Shown in pieces: positions 1-6,618 of a stretch of 13,199 nt of DNA (its first letter is position 1; each line of letters starts with the position of its first letter). Origin of the DNA: CAYSWS01 sp964434935 (GTDB lineage: Bacteria; Patescibacteriota; WWE3; UBA101185; UBA10185); NCBI GenBank assembly GCA_964434935.1, contig CAYSWS010000019.1:1-13199 (forward strand), given 5' to 3'. Below the pieces are notes generated by a model. That model saw only the letters and a list, made by a program, of their open reading frames with translations. It did not search any database and had not been told where the DNA came from. Both the position numbers and the translations under genes were made by a program.

Positions 1-311
1 ACGTCATGTTCCACGCGGCCTATGGAGACCAAAAGCAAGGTATCTGTGAGTTCCGAGTTTATAGTGCCCACAGACCTTTTATCTGAACCAAGTAATAGCA
101 GGTTGGTTCTGCCGTCGGTTTCTTTAAGATTTGAAGCGGAAACGGTGGCCACTACGGAAATAGGATCGAACCAGTTAGCGCCCCTTTTTGCCAGGGCCAC
201 GCCCCCGCCTACGAGAAGACCTAAAATAACGAACATGAAGAACAGCTTTACCCAAAGATGACCTTTTTTCTTTTTATCTTCTTTTTTTATTTTTAGGTCT
301 ACGTAATCCAT
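1..311 (-). CDS. LytR-CpsA-Psr (LCP) family protein, N-terminal part
   Basis: The gene runs off the left edge; about 103 N-terminal residues are visible. LCP proteins are membrane-anchored phosphotransferases that attach undecaprenyl-linked glycopolymers to peptidoglycan or other cell-wall acceptors. Seen here: a lysine-rich cytoplasmic start (residues 7-16), one membrane segment (about 20-41), an outside linker, then the start of the LCP fold with NLLLLGSDKR (70-79) and LTDTLLLVSI (88-97). D77, R79 and D90 match the conserved Asp/Arg/Asp of the pyrophosphate-lipid and metal site. The ATG (311-309) directly follows the tpiA stop codon with no base between, and no Shine-Dalgarno site is visible in the end of tpiA, so it is probably translated by coupling. 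The family is clear; the exact polymer substrate cannot be told. Confidence 0.85.
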   Translation of the reverse strand, partial: MDYVDLKIKKEDKKKKGHLWVKLFFMFVILGLLVGGGVALAKRGANWFDPISVVATVSASNLKETDGRTNLLLLGSDKRSVGTINSELTDTLLLVSIGRVEHD

Positions 312-968
312 TTATGCGAAGGCAGAAATTATATCTAAAAAGTGTTGGGGGTCCAAGCTGGCGTTTCCTATGAGCGCGCCACCCAAGTTTGGAATTTTTG
401 CCAGTGCGGGGGCGTTGCCCCTGTGCACGGAACCTCCGTAAATGATCGAGGACCCCGCCGTCTCTTGGGCAAAGTATTTATAAGCACCCTCAATTTCTTG
501 AGGATCTTTTTCCCTATAAACACCACCCTGAGAAATGTTACTGGGATCCTCCCAGGCTAAAAGCGCTCCCTGAGCCTGTTTTTTTGACCAGTCTTCTTTT
601 TGGGTAAAACAAACAATAGGGGTAATGCCTTCTTGCAAACAAGCATCCCTCTTTTTGATCACCGCTTCGGTTTCCTCATTTCTCTCGCTATGTCCGATTA
701 TGCTGTATGGGCAAAGATCTTTGATCTGGAAAGCACCCACATAGCCGGTATGAGCTCCTTTTTCGAACAAGCTCACATTTTGAGCGCAGCAGAAATAGGC
801 ATTTTCTCGGCAAAAATCGTTTACCATTTCCAAATAGGGGAAGGAGGGAGCTAGCAGCACTTTACTCTTGAGATCTTTTCCGGAGGTAAGTTTGGAGAAC
901 TCGTTCAACCAGGAGTTTACCTGCTCTTTGTTCATATTCATTTTCCAGTTGGCAATAATGTATCTCAT
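312..968 (-). CDS. tpiA: triosephosphate isomerase, short and divergent
   Basis: TIM interconverts dihydroxyacetone phosphate and glyceraldehyde 3-phosphate in glycolysis. The 218-residue protein is shorter than the usual ~250. Visible signatures: ANWKMN at 6-11 (N7 and the substrate lysine K9), GAHTG at 71-75, the electrophilic histidine in IGHSE (H93), the catalytic base in LLAWE (E140), and the phosphate-binding YGGSV (177-181). All catalytic residues are present, so activity is likely. The mobile loop 6, normally P-V-W-A-I-G-T-G after the glutamate, reads DPSNISQGG here, and SERR is SERN; both are unusual. The start ATG gives the canonical N-terminus. It begins 2 bases after the stop of the AOR-like gene and abuts the LCP gene, so it belongs to the same transcript as gapA and the ferredoxin. 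Confidence 0.93.
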   Translation of the reverse strand: MRYIIANWKMNMNKEQVNSWLNEFSKLTSGKDLKSKVLLAPSFPYLEMVNDFCRENAYFCCAQNVSLFEKGAHTGYVGAFQIKDLCPYSIIGHSERNEETEAVIKKRDACLQEGITPIVCFTQKEDWSKKQAQGALLAWEDPSNISQGGVYREKDPQEIEGAYKYFAQETAGSSIIYGGSVHRGNAPALAKIPNLGGALIGNASLDPQHFLDIISAFA

Positions 969-970
969 TT

Positions 971-1813
971 TTAACTAAAATTCTTTAGAACATTTTGTAC
1001 TAACGCGGGAAGGTTTTCAATGTCTTCGTGCGTATAATCATACCCTAATATATTTAAGCAGGAAAACACAGTTCCTACATCCGAATATATATTTTCTGCA
1101 AAGGAGCAGGCTACCAAACTGTGTACCAGCACGTTTCCTCCCATCTCTCCCACGTTAGACTTGGAACAGCCCATGGGACAGCCTGAGCAGGAAGGAAAAA
1201 ACCCTTTCTCTACGGTAAGTAGGGGTGTTTTTGTCAGCAGCTGCTTATATAGTTCTTCGTATTTTGTCTCATCCTTAACTGTGAAGGTGCCGGTACCCGT
1301 GACGGAAAAACCCAATAACCTTTTTTTCTGCAGTTTTTTTTCTAAAATATTTTCCGGTAAAGTAAAGTAGTCATCCAATACCAGCTTTTTGTCCAAAAAG
1401 CTAACAAAGCTTCTTTTTCCCGGAAGCCCTAAAGATTTTGGCGCCACGTCAGCCTCTTTGAAAACGGCTGACTCGTTTTGAATATCCAAGACCGCGTCTT
1501 TGGCCGATTTCGACAAAAAAACTATGGAATCCAGATCGCAGAATCTTATCCTGGTCGATAAATAGCCTCCAAAATACATATCTTCGACAACACCTTCAGA
1601 GTTAAAAACTACCGATGTTTTTGATGCGTAAGGAAAAAAGCCGTTCAAAGGCCCTACGGAAAAAATGATAGGGTCTTTATCTTCGTAGATCTCATACAAT
1701 CTGAGTCCCAAGCCTATACCGCCAATGTATTTATAGAGATCGGGAAAGGTCTTGACTTCAGACGTGTTTCTTTCCAGGTCAATGAACAGGACCTTTTTAC
1801 TGGATGAGTTCAT
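971..1813 (-). CDS. truncated aldehyde:ferredoxin oxidoreductase (AOR)-like protein
   Basis: The 280 residues resemble the front half of AOR-family tungsten-pterin enzymes, which are about 600 residues and oxidise aldehydes with ferredoxin as acceptor (GAPOR is the glycolytic member). Residues 6-105 match the N-terminal domain: KVLFIDLE, YIGGIGLGLRLYE (29-41), IIFSVGPLNG (49-58), FGGYLSTRIRF (81-91), SIVFLSK. C209-x2-C212-x3-C216 matches the CxxCxxxC that holds three of the four 4Fe-4S ligands in AOR. The protein stops about 64 residues later, where AOR would continue with the rest of domain 2 and domain 3, including the fourth cluster cysteine and the second set of pterin contacts. The glycine-rich pterin loop also looks degraded. 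It overlaps the ferredoxin gene by 17 bases, so a redox partnership is likely; tungsten catalysis is doubtful. No other AOR fragment lies downstream, so this is not a recent frameshift. Confidence 0.72.
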   Translation of the reverse strand: MNSSSKKVLFIDLERNTSEVKTFPDLYKYIGGIGLGLRLYEIYEDKDPIIFSVGPLNGFFPYASKTSVVFNSEGVVEDMYFGGYLSTRIRFCDLDSIVFLSKSAKDAVLDIQNESAVFKEADVAPKSLGLPGKRSFVSFLDKKLVLDDYFTLPENILEKKLQKKRLLGFSVTGTGTFTVKDETKYEELYKQLLTKTPLLTVEKGFFPSCSGCPMGCSKSNVGEMGGNVLVHSLVACSFAENIYSDVGTVFSCLNILGYDYTHEDIENLPALVQNVLKNFS

Positions 1814-2066
1814 CGTTGCTATCTTCCAAAATTTCGAACACCTCTGTGGGGCATATGTTCCTTATACTTTCAATATCAAGATCGTTGATCCTAGGCTCAA
1901 CATCTATGGAATATTCCAAGAACTCCTTGTCAGCCTTTTTGTTACGGAAAACCCTGATCAAAGCACCTTCCAGACCTATCTTATTGAGCTGCCTTTGCGT
2001 TTCCAGCACGCAAAGCTCGCATCCTATGCATTTTTGGGGAAAAGACACTTTGAGCTTTTTGGTCAT
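1797..2066 (-). CDS. single-cluster 4Fe-4S ferredoxin
   Basis: This 89-residue protein carries C13-x2-C16-x2-C19 (CIGCELC) and a distant C72 followed by proline (NICPTEVFEI), the four ligands of one [4Fe-4S] cluster in monocluster ferredoxins. The C-terminus is acidic (EDSNDELIQ), as is common for electron carriers. There is no signal peptide, so it should act in the cytoplasm. Its end overlaps the AOR-like gene by 17 bases, which suggests translational coupling and that the two products work together; the upstream neighbour is GAPDH, 44 bases away. A TAAAAT hexamer in that gap could start a separate transcript. The electron donor and acceptor are unknown; AOR enzymes use ferredoxin as acceptor, which fits the pairing. 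Ferredoxin identity is strong, the partner is inferred. Confidence 0.85.
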   Translation of the reverse strand: MTKKLKVSFPQKCIGCELCVLETQRQLNKIGLEGALIRVFRNKKADKEFLEYSIDVEPRINDLDIESIRNICPTEVFEILEDSNDELIQ

Positions 2067-2076
2067 ACGTGGAGCT

Positions 2077-2082
2077 ATTTTA
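2077..2082 (-). promoter_or_regulatory. possible -10 element ahead of the ferredoxin gene
   Basis: On the minus strand TAAAAT lies 10 bases before the ferredoxin ATG, inside the 44-base gap after gapA. It is preceded by GTGA, as at the PcrA-like promoter. No convincing -35 is seen, so it may be chance, or an internal promoter giving a leader of only a few bases. Confidence 0.3.
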
Positions 2083-2110
2083 TCACGTTAACAAGGATGG
2101 GGACGAAGAA

Positions 2111-3121
2111 TTACAGCTGTTGTGTGGCTATAAATATGGCCATATCAACCAAACGGTGACTGTAGCCCCATTCGTTGTCATACCAGGCCAGCACTTTGAC
2201 CAGATCGCCGTCTATGACCTTGGTCATAGAAAGGTCAATAATGGATGAGAACGAGGATCCGACTATGTCGCTGGAAACAAGAGGCTCGGTGGTAGCGTCC
2301 AGTATACCTTTGTACATGGGGTTTTCTTTAGCTTTGACATAGAGGCCGTTCACTTCCTCGACCGTGGTTGGTCTTGATACAAGCATGGTAATGTCAGATA
2401 GTGAGCCTACCAATATGGGCACCCTTACAGCCAAGCCGTCAAACTTACCTGCCAGATCAGGAATGGCTTGAGTGGTGGCTATGGCCGCGCCCGTAGTGGT
2501 GGGTATCATGTTGTAGCCGGCAGCTCGGCCTCTTCTCAGATCTTTATCAGGACTGTCCACCAACTTTTGGGTTGAAGTAATGGCGTGAATGGTGGTCAAG
2601 CCGGCCTTTTTAACTCCTAGTGCGGCGTGGATAACGGAAATAGCCGGAGCGATACAGTTAGTGGTGCAGGAAGCGTTGGATATGGCGGTCTCGCCCTGAT
2701 AGCTAGCCTCGTTGACACCTTTTAAGAAGGTTTTTATATCTCCCACACCTTTGGTGGGGGCGGAAACGACCACACTTTTGGCTCCTGCCTCCAAGTGTGC
2801 CTTGGAAGCTCCGTCTTTGACAAAGAAACCCGTGCACTCCAAGACTACGTCCACTCCCAGTTCTTTCCAGGGAAGCTTAGCCGGTTCTTTTTCGCTCACC
2901 AATTTGGCTTTCTGACCGTTGGTGACCAGATAATCTCCTTCCAGGGAGCATTCTTTTTCGAACCTACCGTAAGCGGTATCGTATTTTAAAAGATGAAGCA
3001 AAATGGCGTGATCGATCAGATCGTTAATGGCCACTACTTCCACGTTGTCCATGTCCGACATGATCTTGTATGCGGCGCGCCCGATCCTTCCGAAACCGTT
3101 TATAGCAACTTTTATAGGCAT
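2111..3121 (-). CDS. gapA: glyceraldehyde-3-phosphate dehydrogenase, type I
   Basis: GAPDH converts glyceraldehyde 3-phosphate, phosphate and NAD(P)+ to 1,3-bisphosphoglycerate. The 336-residue length is normal. Seen: the Rossmann nucleotide motif NGFGRIGR (8-15), AIND with D34 (an Asp here usually favours NAD), the active-site SNASCTTNC (148-156) with nucleophile C152, H179 in TTIHA, KDLRRGRAA (193-201), and the C-terminal WYDNEWGYS (313-321). All catalytic residues are present. It has its own likely leaderless promoter in the 27-base gap after the thioredoxin gene and leads a minus-strand unit with the ferredoxin, AOR-like, tpiA and LCP genes. The match is family-wide and unambiguous; coenzyme preference is inferred. 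Confidence 0.97.
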   Translation of the reverse strand: MPIKVAINGFGRIGRAAYKIMSDMDNVEVVAINDLIDHAILLHLLKYDTAYGRFEKECSLEGDYLVTNGQKAKLVSEKEPAKLPWKELGVDVVLECTGFFVKDGASKAHLEAGAKSVVVSAPTKGVGDIKTFLKGVNEASYQGETAISNASCTTNCIAPAISVIHAALGVKKAGLTTIHAITSTQKLVDSPDKDLRRGRAAGYNMIPTTTGAAIATTQAIPDLAGKFDGLAVRVPILVGSLSDITMLVSRPTTVEEVNGLYVKAKENPMYKGILDATTEPLVSSDIVGSSFSSIIDLSMTKVIDGDLVKVLAWYDNEWGYSHRLVDMAIFIATQQL

Positions 3122-3133
3122 AAAATTATTGTA
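3122..3133 (-). promoter_or_regulatory. gapA promoter, -10 positioned for a leaderless mRNA
   Basis: On the minus strand TACAAT (3133-3128, one mismatch to TATAAT) is followed by six bases (AATTTT) and then the gapA ATG. If +1 falls at the usual distance it is the A of the start codon. No Shine-Dalgarno is present and the -35 is weak (TTAAAT at 17 bases, overlapping the end of the thioredoxin gene). Confidence 0.6.
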
Positions 3134-3148
3134 TACTTTTTTCCTAAA

Positions 3149-3415
3149 TTATTTAAGGTTAGAATCGATCCAGCTTACCAGATTCTCTTTGGGCATGGCC
3201 CCGACTTTTCTGGATACTTCCTTATCATCTTTCATGATGATGAAGGTGGGAATTCCCATAACCCCGAATTTAGCGGCAGCGGCTGGATCAGCCTCTACGT
3301 CCACCTTTTTGAAGGTCACTTTGCCCTCATAATCCTTTTTTATATCTGCAAAAATGGGTTCCATGATCTTACAAGGTCCGCACCAGTCTGCGTAAAAATC
3401 GACAAGAGTTAGCAT
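3149..3415 (-). CDS. minimal thioredoxin
   Basis: This is an 88-residue thioredoxin with the active site WCGPC (11-15; redox cysteines C12 and C15), the cis-proline motif GIPTF (54-58, P56) and VGAMPKENL near the C-terminus. Thioredoxins reduce protein disulfides in the cytoplasm. Typical family members have about 105-110 residues; here the first beta strand and helix before the LVDFYADWC strand are missing. An in-frame TAA lies about 15 codons upstream with no ATG or GTG between, so the short start is real unless a rare codon is used. GGAG lies 11 bases before the ATG, a somewhat distant Shine-Dalgarno. It sits between the holin-like gene and gapA on the same strand. A thioredoxin-disulfide reductase is not in this window. 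Confidence 0.93.
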   Translation of the reverse strand: MLTLVDFYADWCGPCKIMEPIFADIKKDYEGKVTFKKVDVEADPAAAAKFGVMGIPTFIIMKDDKEVSRKVGAMPKENLVSWIDSNLK

Positions 3416-3482
3416 ATGATATAAATCTCCGAGGAAATTATTACAGAAGTTATATTACCACAAGGTTCAAGTTTGCCCAGAT

Positions 3483-3818
3483 TTATTTTGCCAGCATGTT
3501 CAGGAAAGAATTGATAAGTGAGACCATAAGCCCGAACAGCAAAGCGGATATTACGGTAGTAATGGTAAAGCCGGGCACTATGTAGGCGGCTAAATATAGC
3601 AGGCCCACGTTAATGACAAAAGAGAATAAACCGAGGGTGAGCAAAGTTATCGGCAGGGTTAGCAGTATAAGCAATGGCTTTACAAATACATTGAGCACGC
3701 CAAGTACCACGGCCACAATAAAGGCGGTTTGCAGGCTGTCAATAGTAACTCCGGGAAGCAGATAAGCGCTGATAAAGACGGACAACGTGGCAATAAGTAA
3801 TTTAATAACAAATCTCAT
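3483..3818 (-). CDS. YvlD / phage-holin-4-superfamily membrane protein
   Basis: The 111 residues are almost entirely hydrophobic, with about four membrane segments (roughly 3-21, 30-48, 50-72, 74-110). The pattern LLPGVTID, then VLGVLNVFVKPLL (38-50), then LTLPITLLTLG (53-63), then YIVPGFTI (79-86) is typical of the PF04020 family (Bacillus YvlD). Despite the holin name, cellular members are chromosomal inner-membrane proteins whose function is not established; YvlD is linked to envelope stress regulation. There are no lysis genes nearby, so a phage role is unlikely. I chose the ATG at 3818 because it starts directly at the first membrane helix and has a promoter just upstream; an ATG further up would run into the divergent helicase gene. 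No signal for a terminator follows it. Confidence 0.85.
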   Translation of the reverse strand: MRFVIKLLIATLSVFISAYLLPGVTIDSLQTAFIVAVVLGVLNVFVKPLLILLTLPITLLTLGLFSFVINVGLLYLAAYIVPGFTITTVISALLFGLMVSLINSFLNMLAK

Positions 3819-3855
3819 ACAAAAAGATAATAAATTAAAAATATGACCTAAGCAA
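3819..3855 (-). promoter_or_regulatory. promoter of the holin-like gene
   Basis: Minus-strand TTGCTT (3855-3850), a 17-base spacer and TATTAT (3832-3827) precede the ATG by 8 bases. This gives a transcript with about two leader bases or none. It is divergent from the helicase promoter in the same 80-base gap. Confidence 0.5.
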
Positions 3856-3883
3856 ATGTTTACATATACGGAATTTCCCCGCG

Positions 3884-3898
3884 TGATAAAATACCTCT
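3884..3898 (+). promoter_or_regulatory. PcrA-like gene promoter, extended -10, leaderless
   Basis: TGA-TAAAAT (3884-3892) is an extended -10, and exactly six bases (acctct) separate it from the GTG at 3899, so +1 would be the G of the start codon. A TTTACA lies further up (3859-3864), but its 22-base spacing is too long to be a normal -35. No Shine-Dalgarno is seen. Confidence 0.6.
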
Positions 3899-5842
3899 GT
3901 GCCAGAACAAAACCCAAAGATCCTCAAAGAACTAAATCCCCAGCAAATAGAAGCGGTGATGCATAAGGAAGGCCCGGCTTTGGTCGTGGCAGGACCGGGC
4001 AGCGGTAAGACCCGAGTTCTCACGCACAGAGTGGCCTACCTCATCCAAGAATTAAACATAGACCAAGAGAACATCTTGTGTGTGACCTTTACCAACAAAG
4101 CCTCGGGAGAAGTTAAAGGCAGGGTGAGGCAGCTTTTAGGCAAGGACAGCCGGCTGGCTTGGGGAGGAACTTTTCACTCCATCTGCGCCCGCATCTTAAG
4201 AAAACACGGATTCTATTTAGGCATTCCTGTTTCTTATGTCATCTACGATCAGGACGATTCGATCACTTTGACCAAACATATCATTGTAGATCTGGGCATG
4301 GATATAAAAAAGATCAAACCGCGAGCTGTGCACGCCATGATCTCAAGCGCCAAATCCGAGCTGGTCAATGCAAAAACCTACGAAACTTTCGCTCAAGGCT
4401 ACTTTCAAAAGAACGTAGCGCGTATATATTATGAATACCAAAAAAGACTCAGGGAAAATAACGCGCTGGATTTTGACGATCTGCTTTTTGAAACCGTTAA
4501 CCTTTTTAGACAAGAACCGGCGGTGCTGGATAAATATCAGGAACAATTCCGCTATATTTTGGTCGATGAGTATCAGGACACTAACCATGCCCAATATGTG
4601 TTGACCAAGCTCTTAGCCGACAAGTACAAAAATTTATATGTGGTGGGAGACATGTCCCAGGCCATCTACGGTTTCAGAGGTGCCGATTACAGGAACATCT
4701 TACTTTTCCAAAACGATTACCCTCAGGTTAAGGTCTACAATCTGGAGAGAAATTACAGATCGACACAAACTATTTTGGATGCGGCCAAAAACATCATCAA
4801 AAATAACTCCACATATATCCCGCTGGACCTCTGGACCGACAAGGGCAGCGGCGAAAAAATAGTCAACTTTACCGGTCTGTCCGAGGTGGAGGAGGCCCTA
4901 TTTGTGGTCAATAAGATCATGGAAAAGCAGCGCCAGGGAATTTCGTACCAGGAAATGGCCGTGCTTTACAGGACCAACGCCCAATCCAGAAACCTGGAAG
5001 AGCACTTCATCAGGAACAATATTCCCTACAAGATCATTGGCGGTTTGAGATTTTACTCCAGGAAAGAAGTTAAGGATATCATAGCCTATTTGAGAGTAAT
5101 TCATAATCCTCAGGATTCCATATCTTGGGAAAGGATCATAAACGTCCCTCCCAGAAAGATAGGACAAAAAGGTAAGGATAAATTAAAAGAGAGCAACTGG
5201 CGGATAGAAGATATCGAGAAAATGTCCAAACTTCCGTTGTCCAAATGGCTGCAGAAAAAAGATGAGCTTTCTACTTTGGAGCTTATGGACCTGGTGTTGG
5301 AAGACACAAAATATCTATTGTGGCTGGACGACGGCTCAGATGAAGGCAAGTTCAGAGTAGAGAACATAAAAGAGCTAAGATCGGTGGCCCAGCAATTCAC
5401 AGATCTGGAGGACTTTTTAGAGAACGTGGCCTTGATAGAAAGTTCGAACAAAGCCAATCCGGACCAATTCCAATCCGTGACCCTCATGACCGTGCACGCT
5501 TCTAAAGGTCTGGAATTTCCGGTCATTTTTGTTATCGGTATGGAAGAAGGCTTGTTCCCGCACGCCAACTCCATCATGGAAAAGGAGGAGATGGAAGAAG
5601 AACGTAGGCTTTGTTATGTGGCGTTGACCAGGGCCAAGCAGATGGTGTATTTGACCAGAGCCAATAACAGAATGTACTTTGGCAGCCGGCAGGCCAACCT
5701 TCCCAGCCGCTTTTTGACCGAAATACCTCAGGAGTTAATGGAGAACATAGGTTATTATACCGAACCTTATAAAACAGGTAAGGACACAGACGAATTTCTC
5801 GACGACCTGGAACTTGATAGAATGAATTTTAGCTGGGAATAA
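3899..5842 (+). CDS. UvrD/PcrA-type superfamily 1 DNA helicase
   Basis: This 647-residue 3'-5' helicase of the UvrD/Rep/PcrA group would unwind DNA in repair and replication restart. Motifs in order: Q motif LNPQQIEAV (12-20), Walker A AGPGSGKT (31-38, K37), Walker B DEYQD (223-227), GDMSQAIYGFRGA (250-262), NYRST (285-289), motif V TVHASKGLEFP (531-541), motif VI EERRLCYVALTRA (567-579). In most relatives the fourth motif begins GDDDQ; here GDMSQ. Bacillus PcrA has about 724 residues; this one lacks the usual C-terminal extension and has a compact 2B region. The start is GTG, chosen because the Q motif begins only 11 residues later, the next in-frame ATG is inside that motif, and a -10 box sits six bases before it. 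The wall-protein gene follows after 9 bases. Confidence 0.93.
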   Translation: MPEQNPKILKELNPQQIEAVMHKEGPALVVAGPGSGKTRVLTHRVAYLIQELNIDQENILCVTFTNKASGEVKGRVRQLLGKDSRLAWGGTFHSICARILRKHGFYLGIPVSYVIYDQDDSITLTKHIIVDLGMDIKKIKPRAVHAMISSAKSELVNAKTYETFAQGYFQKNVARIYYEYQKRLRENNALDFDDLLFETVNLFRQEPAVLDKYQEQFRYILVDEYQDTNHAQYVLTKLLADKYKNLYVVGDMSQAIYGFRGADYRNILLFQNDYPQVKVYNLERNYRSTQTILDAAKNIIKNNSTYIPLDLWTDKGSGEKIVNFTGLSEVEEALFVVNKIMEKQRQGISYQEMAVLYRTNAQSRNLEEHFIRNNIPYKIIGGLRFYSRKEVKDIIAYLRVIHNPQDSISWERIINVPPRKIGQKGKDKLKESNWRIEDIEKMSKLPLSKWLQKKDELSTLELMDLVLEDTKYLLWLDDGSDEGKFRVENIKELRSVAQQFTDLEDFLENVALIESSNKANPDQFQSVTLMTVHASKGLEFPVIFVIGMEEGLFPHANSIMEKEEMEEERRLCYVALTRAKQMVYLTRANNRMYFGSRQANLPSRFLTEIPQELMENIGYYTEPYKTGKDTDEFLDDLELDRMNFSWE

Positions 5843-5851
5843 CCGCGTACT

Positions 5852-6580
5852 ATGCTCTACAGGATATTTATACTCATACAGCTTTTATATTCGGCCACGT
5901 TCTTTTTTAAAGGGCAGTTTACAAATCGTGGAGAAGTTTTGGCGGCTAGCACTCTGGATGCGGATGAAGCGCCGGCGCGCACAGCCTACAGGCCGGAAAT
6001 AGTTACGACTACAGCTTTCGACCAAAAAGAGACTGAAGAATACGAGGCCATTCCTTTTGATACTGCTTATGAGGACGACGACGATGTGGAGTACGGTCTG
6101 GAAGAGATAAAGACTCCGGGCGTGGACGGCACGGTAACCAAAAGATATCTGGTGACTTACTGGATCGATGACATCATAGACAAGGTCTTGCTTTCCACTT
6201 CAACCGAAGAGCCGGTCACTCAAGTTGTGGCTCTGGGGAAAAAGATTGTGTGGAAAAAGATGGATACGCCGGAGTATGGAGAAATAAAATATTGGCGGAA
6301 AATGAGGGTTTGGGCTACCAAATATGATTCAACTTGTCTGGGCTGCAGCCGCACCACGGCTTTAGGAGCTCCCGTGCAGCAAGGTGTATGTGCCGTAGAC
6401 CCTACCGTTATAGACATGTACACCCATTTTTTTGTACCCGGTTATGGTAAGTGCCAAGCGCTGGATGTGGGTGGCGCCATAAAAGGCAACAAGATAGATC
6501 TAGCCTATGAGGATCACACCAAAGGAAGTTGGACGACGGGTTACACGGACATTTATCTCATGGATAATGAGCCCCAATAA
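5852..6580 (+). CDS. secreted G5-3D domain wall protein, YabE/Rpf-like
   Basis: The 242-residue protein starts with a hydrophobic export segment (about 5-20, possible cleavage near VLAAS at 29-33), then a threonine- and acid-rich linker (36-85). A G5-like domain follows (about 88-135: GTVTKRYLVTYW, PVTQVVALGKK), then a C-terminal 3D domain (151-237). The three aspartates of the 3D name are visible: D183 in AVDP, D205 in ALDVGGAIKGN and D216 in KIDLAY. This architecture is that of YabE and related resuscitation-factor-like proteins; 3D domains share the MltA-type fold and are taken to cleave peptidoglycan glycans. C162, C165, C180 and C201 could form extracellular disulfides. It starts 9 bases after the helicase stop with no obvious ribosome-binding site and is followed by rsmA. 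The G5 call is less certain than the 3D call. Confidence 0.82.
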   Translation: MLYRIFILIQLLYSATFFFKGQFTNRGEVLAASTLDADEAPARTAYRPEIVTTTAFDQKETEEYEAIPFDTAYEDDDDVEYGLEEIKTPGVDGTVTKRYLVTYWIDDIIDKVLLSTSTEEPVTQVVALGKKIVWKKMDTPEYGEIKYWRKMRVWATKYDSTCLGCSRTTALGAPVQQGVCAVDPTVIDMYTHFFVPGYGKCQALDVGGAIKGNKIDLAYEDHTKGSWTTGYTDIYLMDNEPQ

Positions 6581-6601
6581 AAATCAGTCTGACGCTTGCT
6601 G

Positions 6602-6607
6602 TATACT
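6602..6607 (+). promoter_or_regulatory. possible -10 element ahead of rsmA
   Basis: TATACT lies 11 bases before the rsmA ATG in the 38-base gap after the wall-protein gene; +1 would fall about five bases before the ATG. No good -35 at 16-18 bases. Read-through from the helicase transcript is equally possible. Confidence 0.35.
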
Positions 6608-6618
6608 GAAAAAACATT

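Noticed and set aside
22..261. 79-residue plus-strand open frame
   Set aside because: It lies antisense to the LCP gene, whose membrane segment and conserved motifs are clear.
1752..2159. 135-residue plus-strand open frame
   Set aside because: It is antisense to the ferredoxin and to parts of the AOR-like and gapA genes, with no recognisable motif.
3449..3454. Minus-strand TATAAC as a thioredoxin promoter
   Set aside because: Possible -10 with a 27-base leader containing GGAG, but no -35 and no clear spacing; evidence too weak to list.
3458..3467. Small inverted repeat (accacaaggt) after the holin-like gene
   Set aside because: Only a three-pair stem and no T-run, so not a convincing terminator.
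3483..3818. Phage lysis cassette suggested by the holin family name
   Set aside because: No endolysin or phage structural genes nearby; PF04020 members are common chromosomal membrane proteins.
3819..3917. 33-residue extension of the holin-like protein
   Set aside because: It would overlap the divergent helicase gene and both promoters, and family members start at the MRFVIKLL position.
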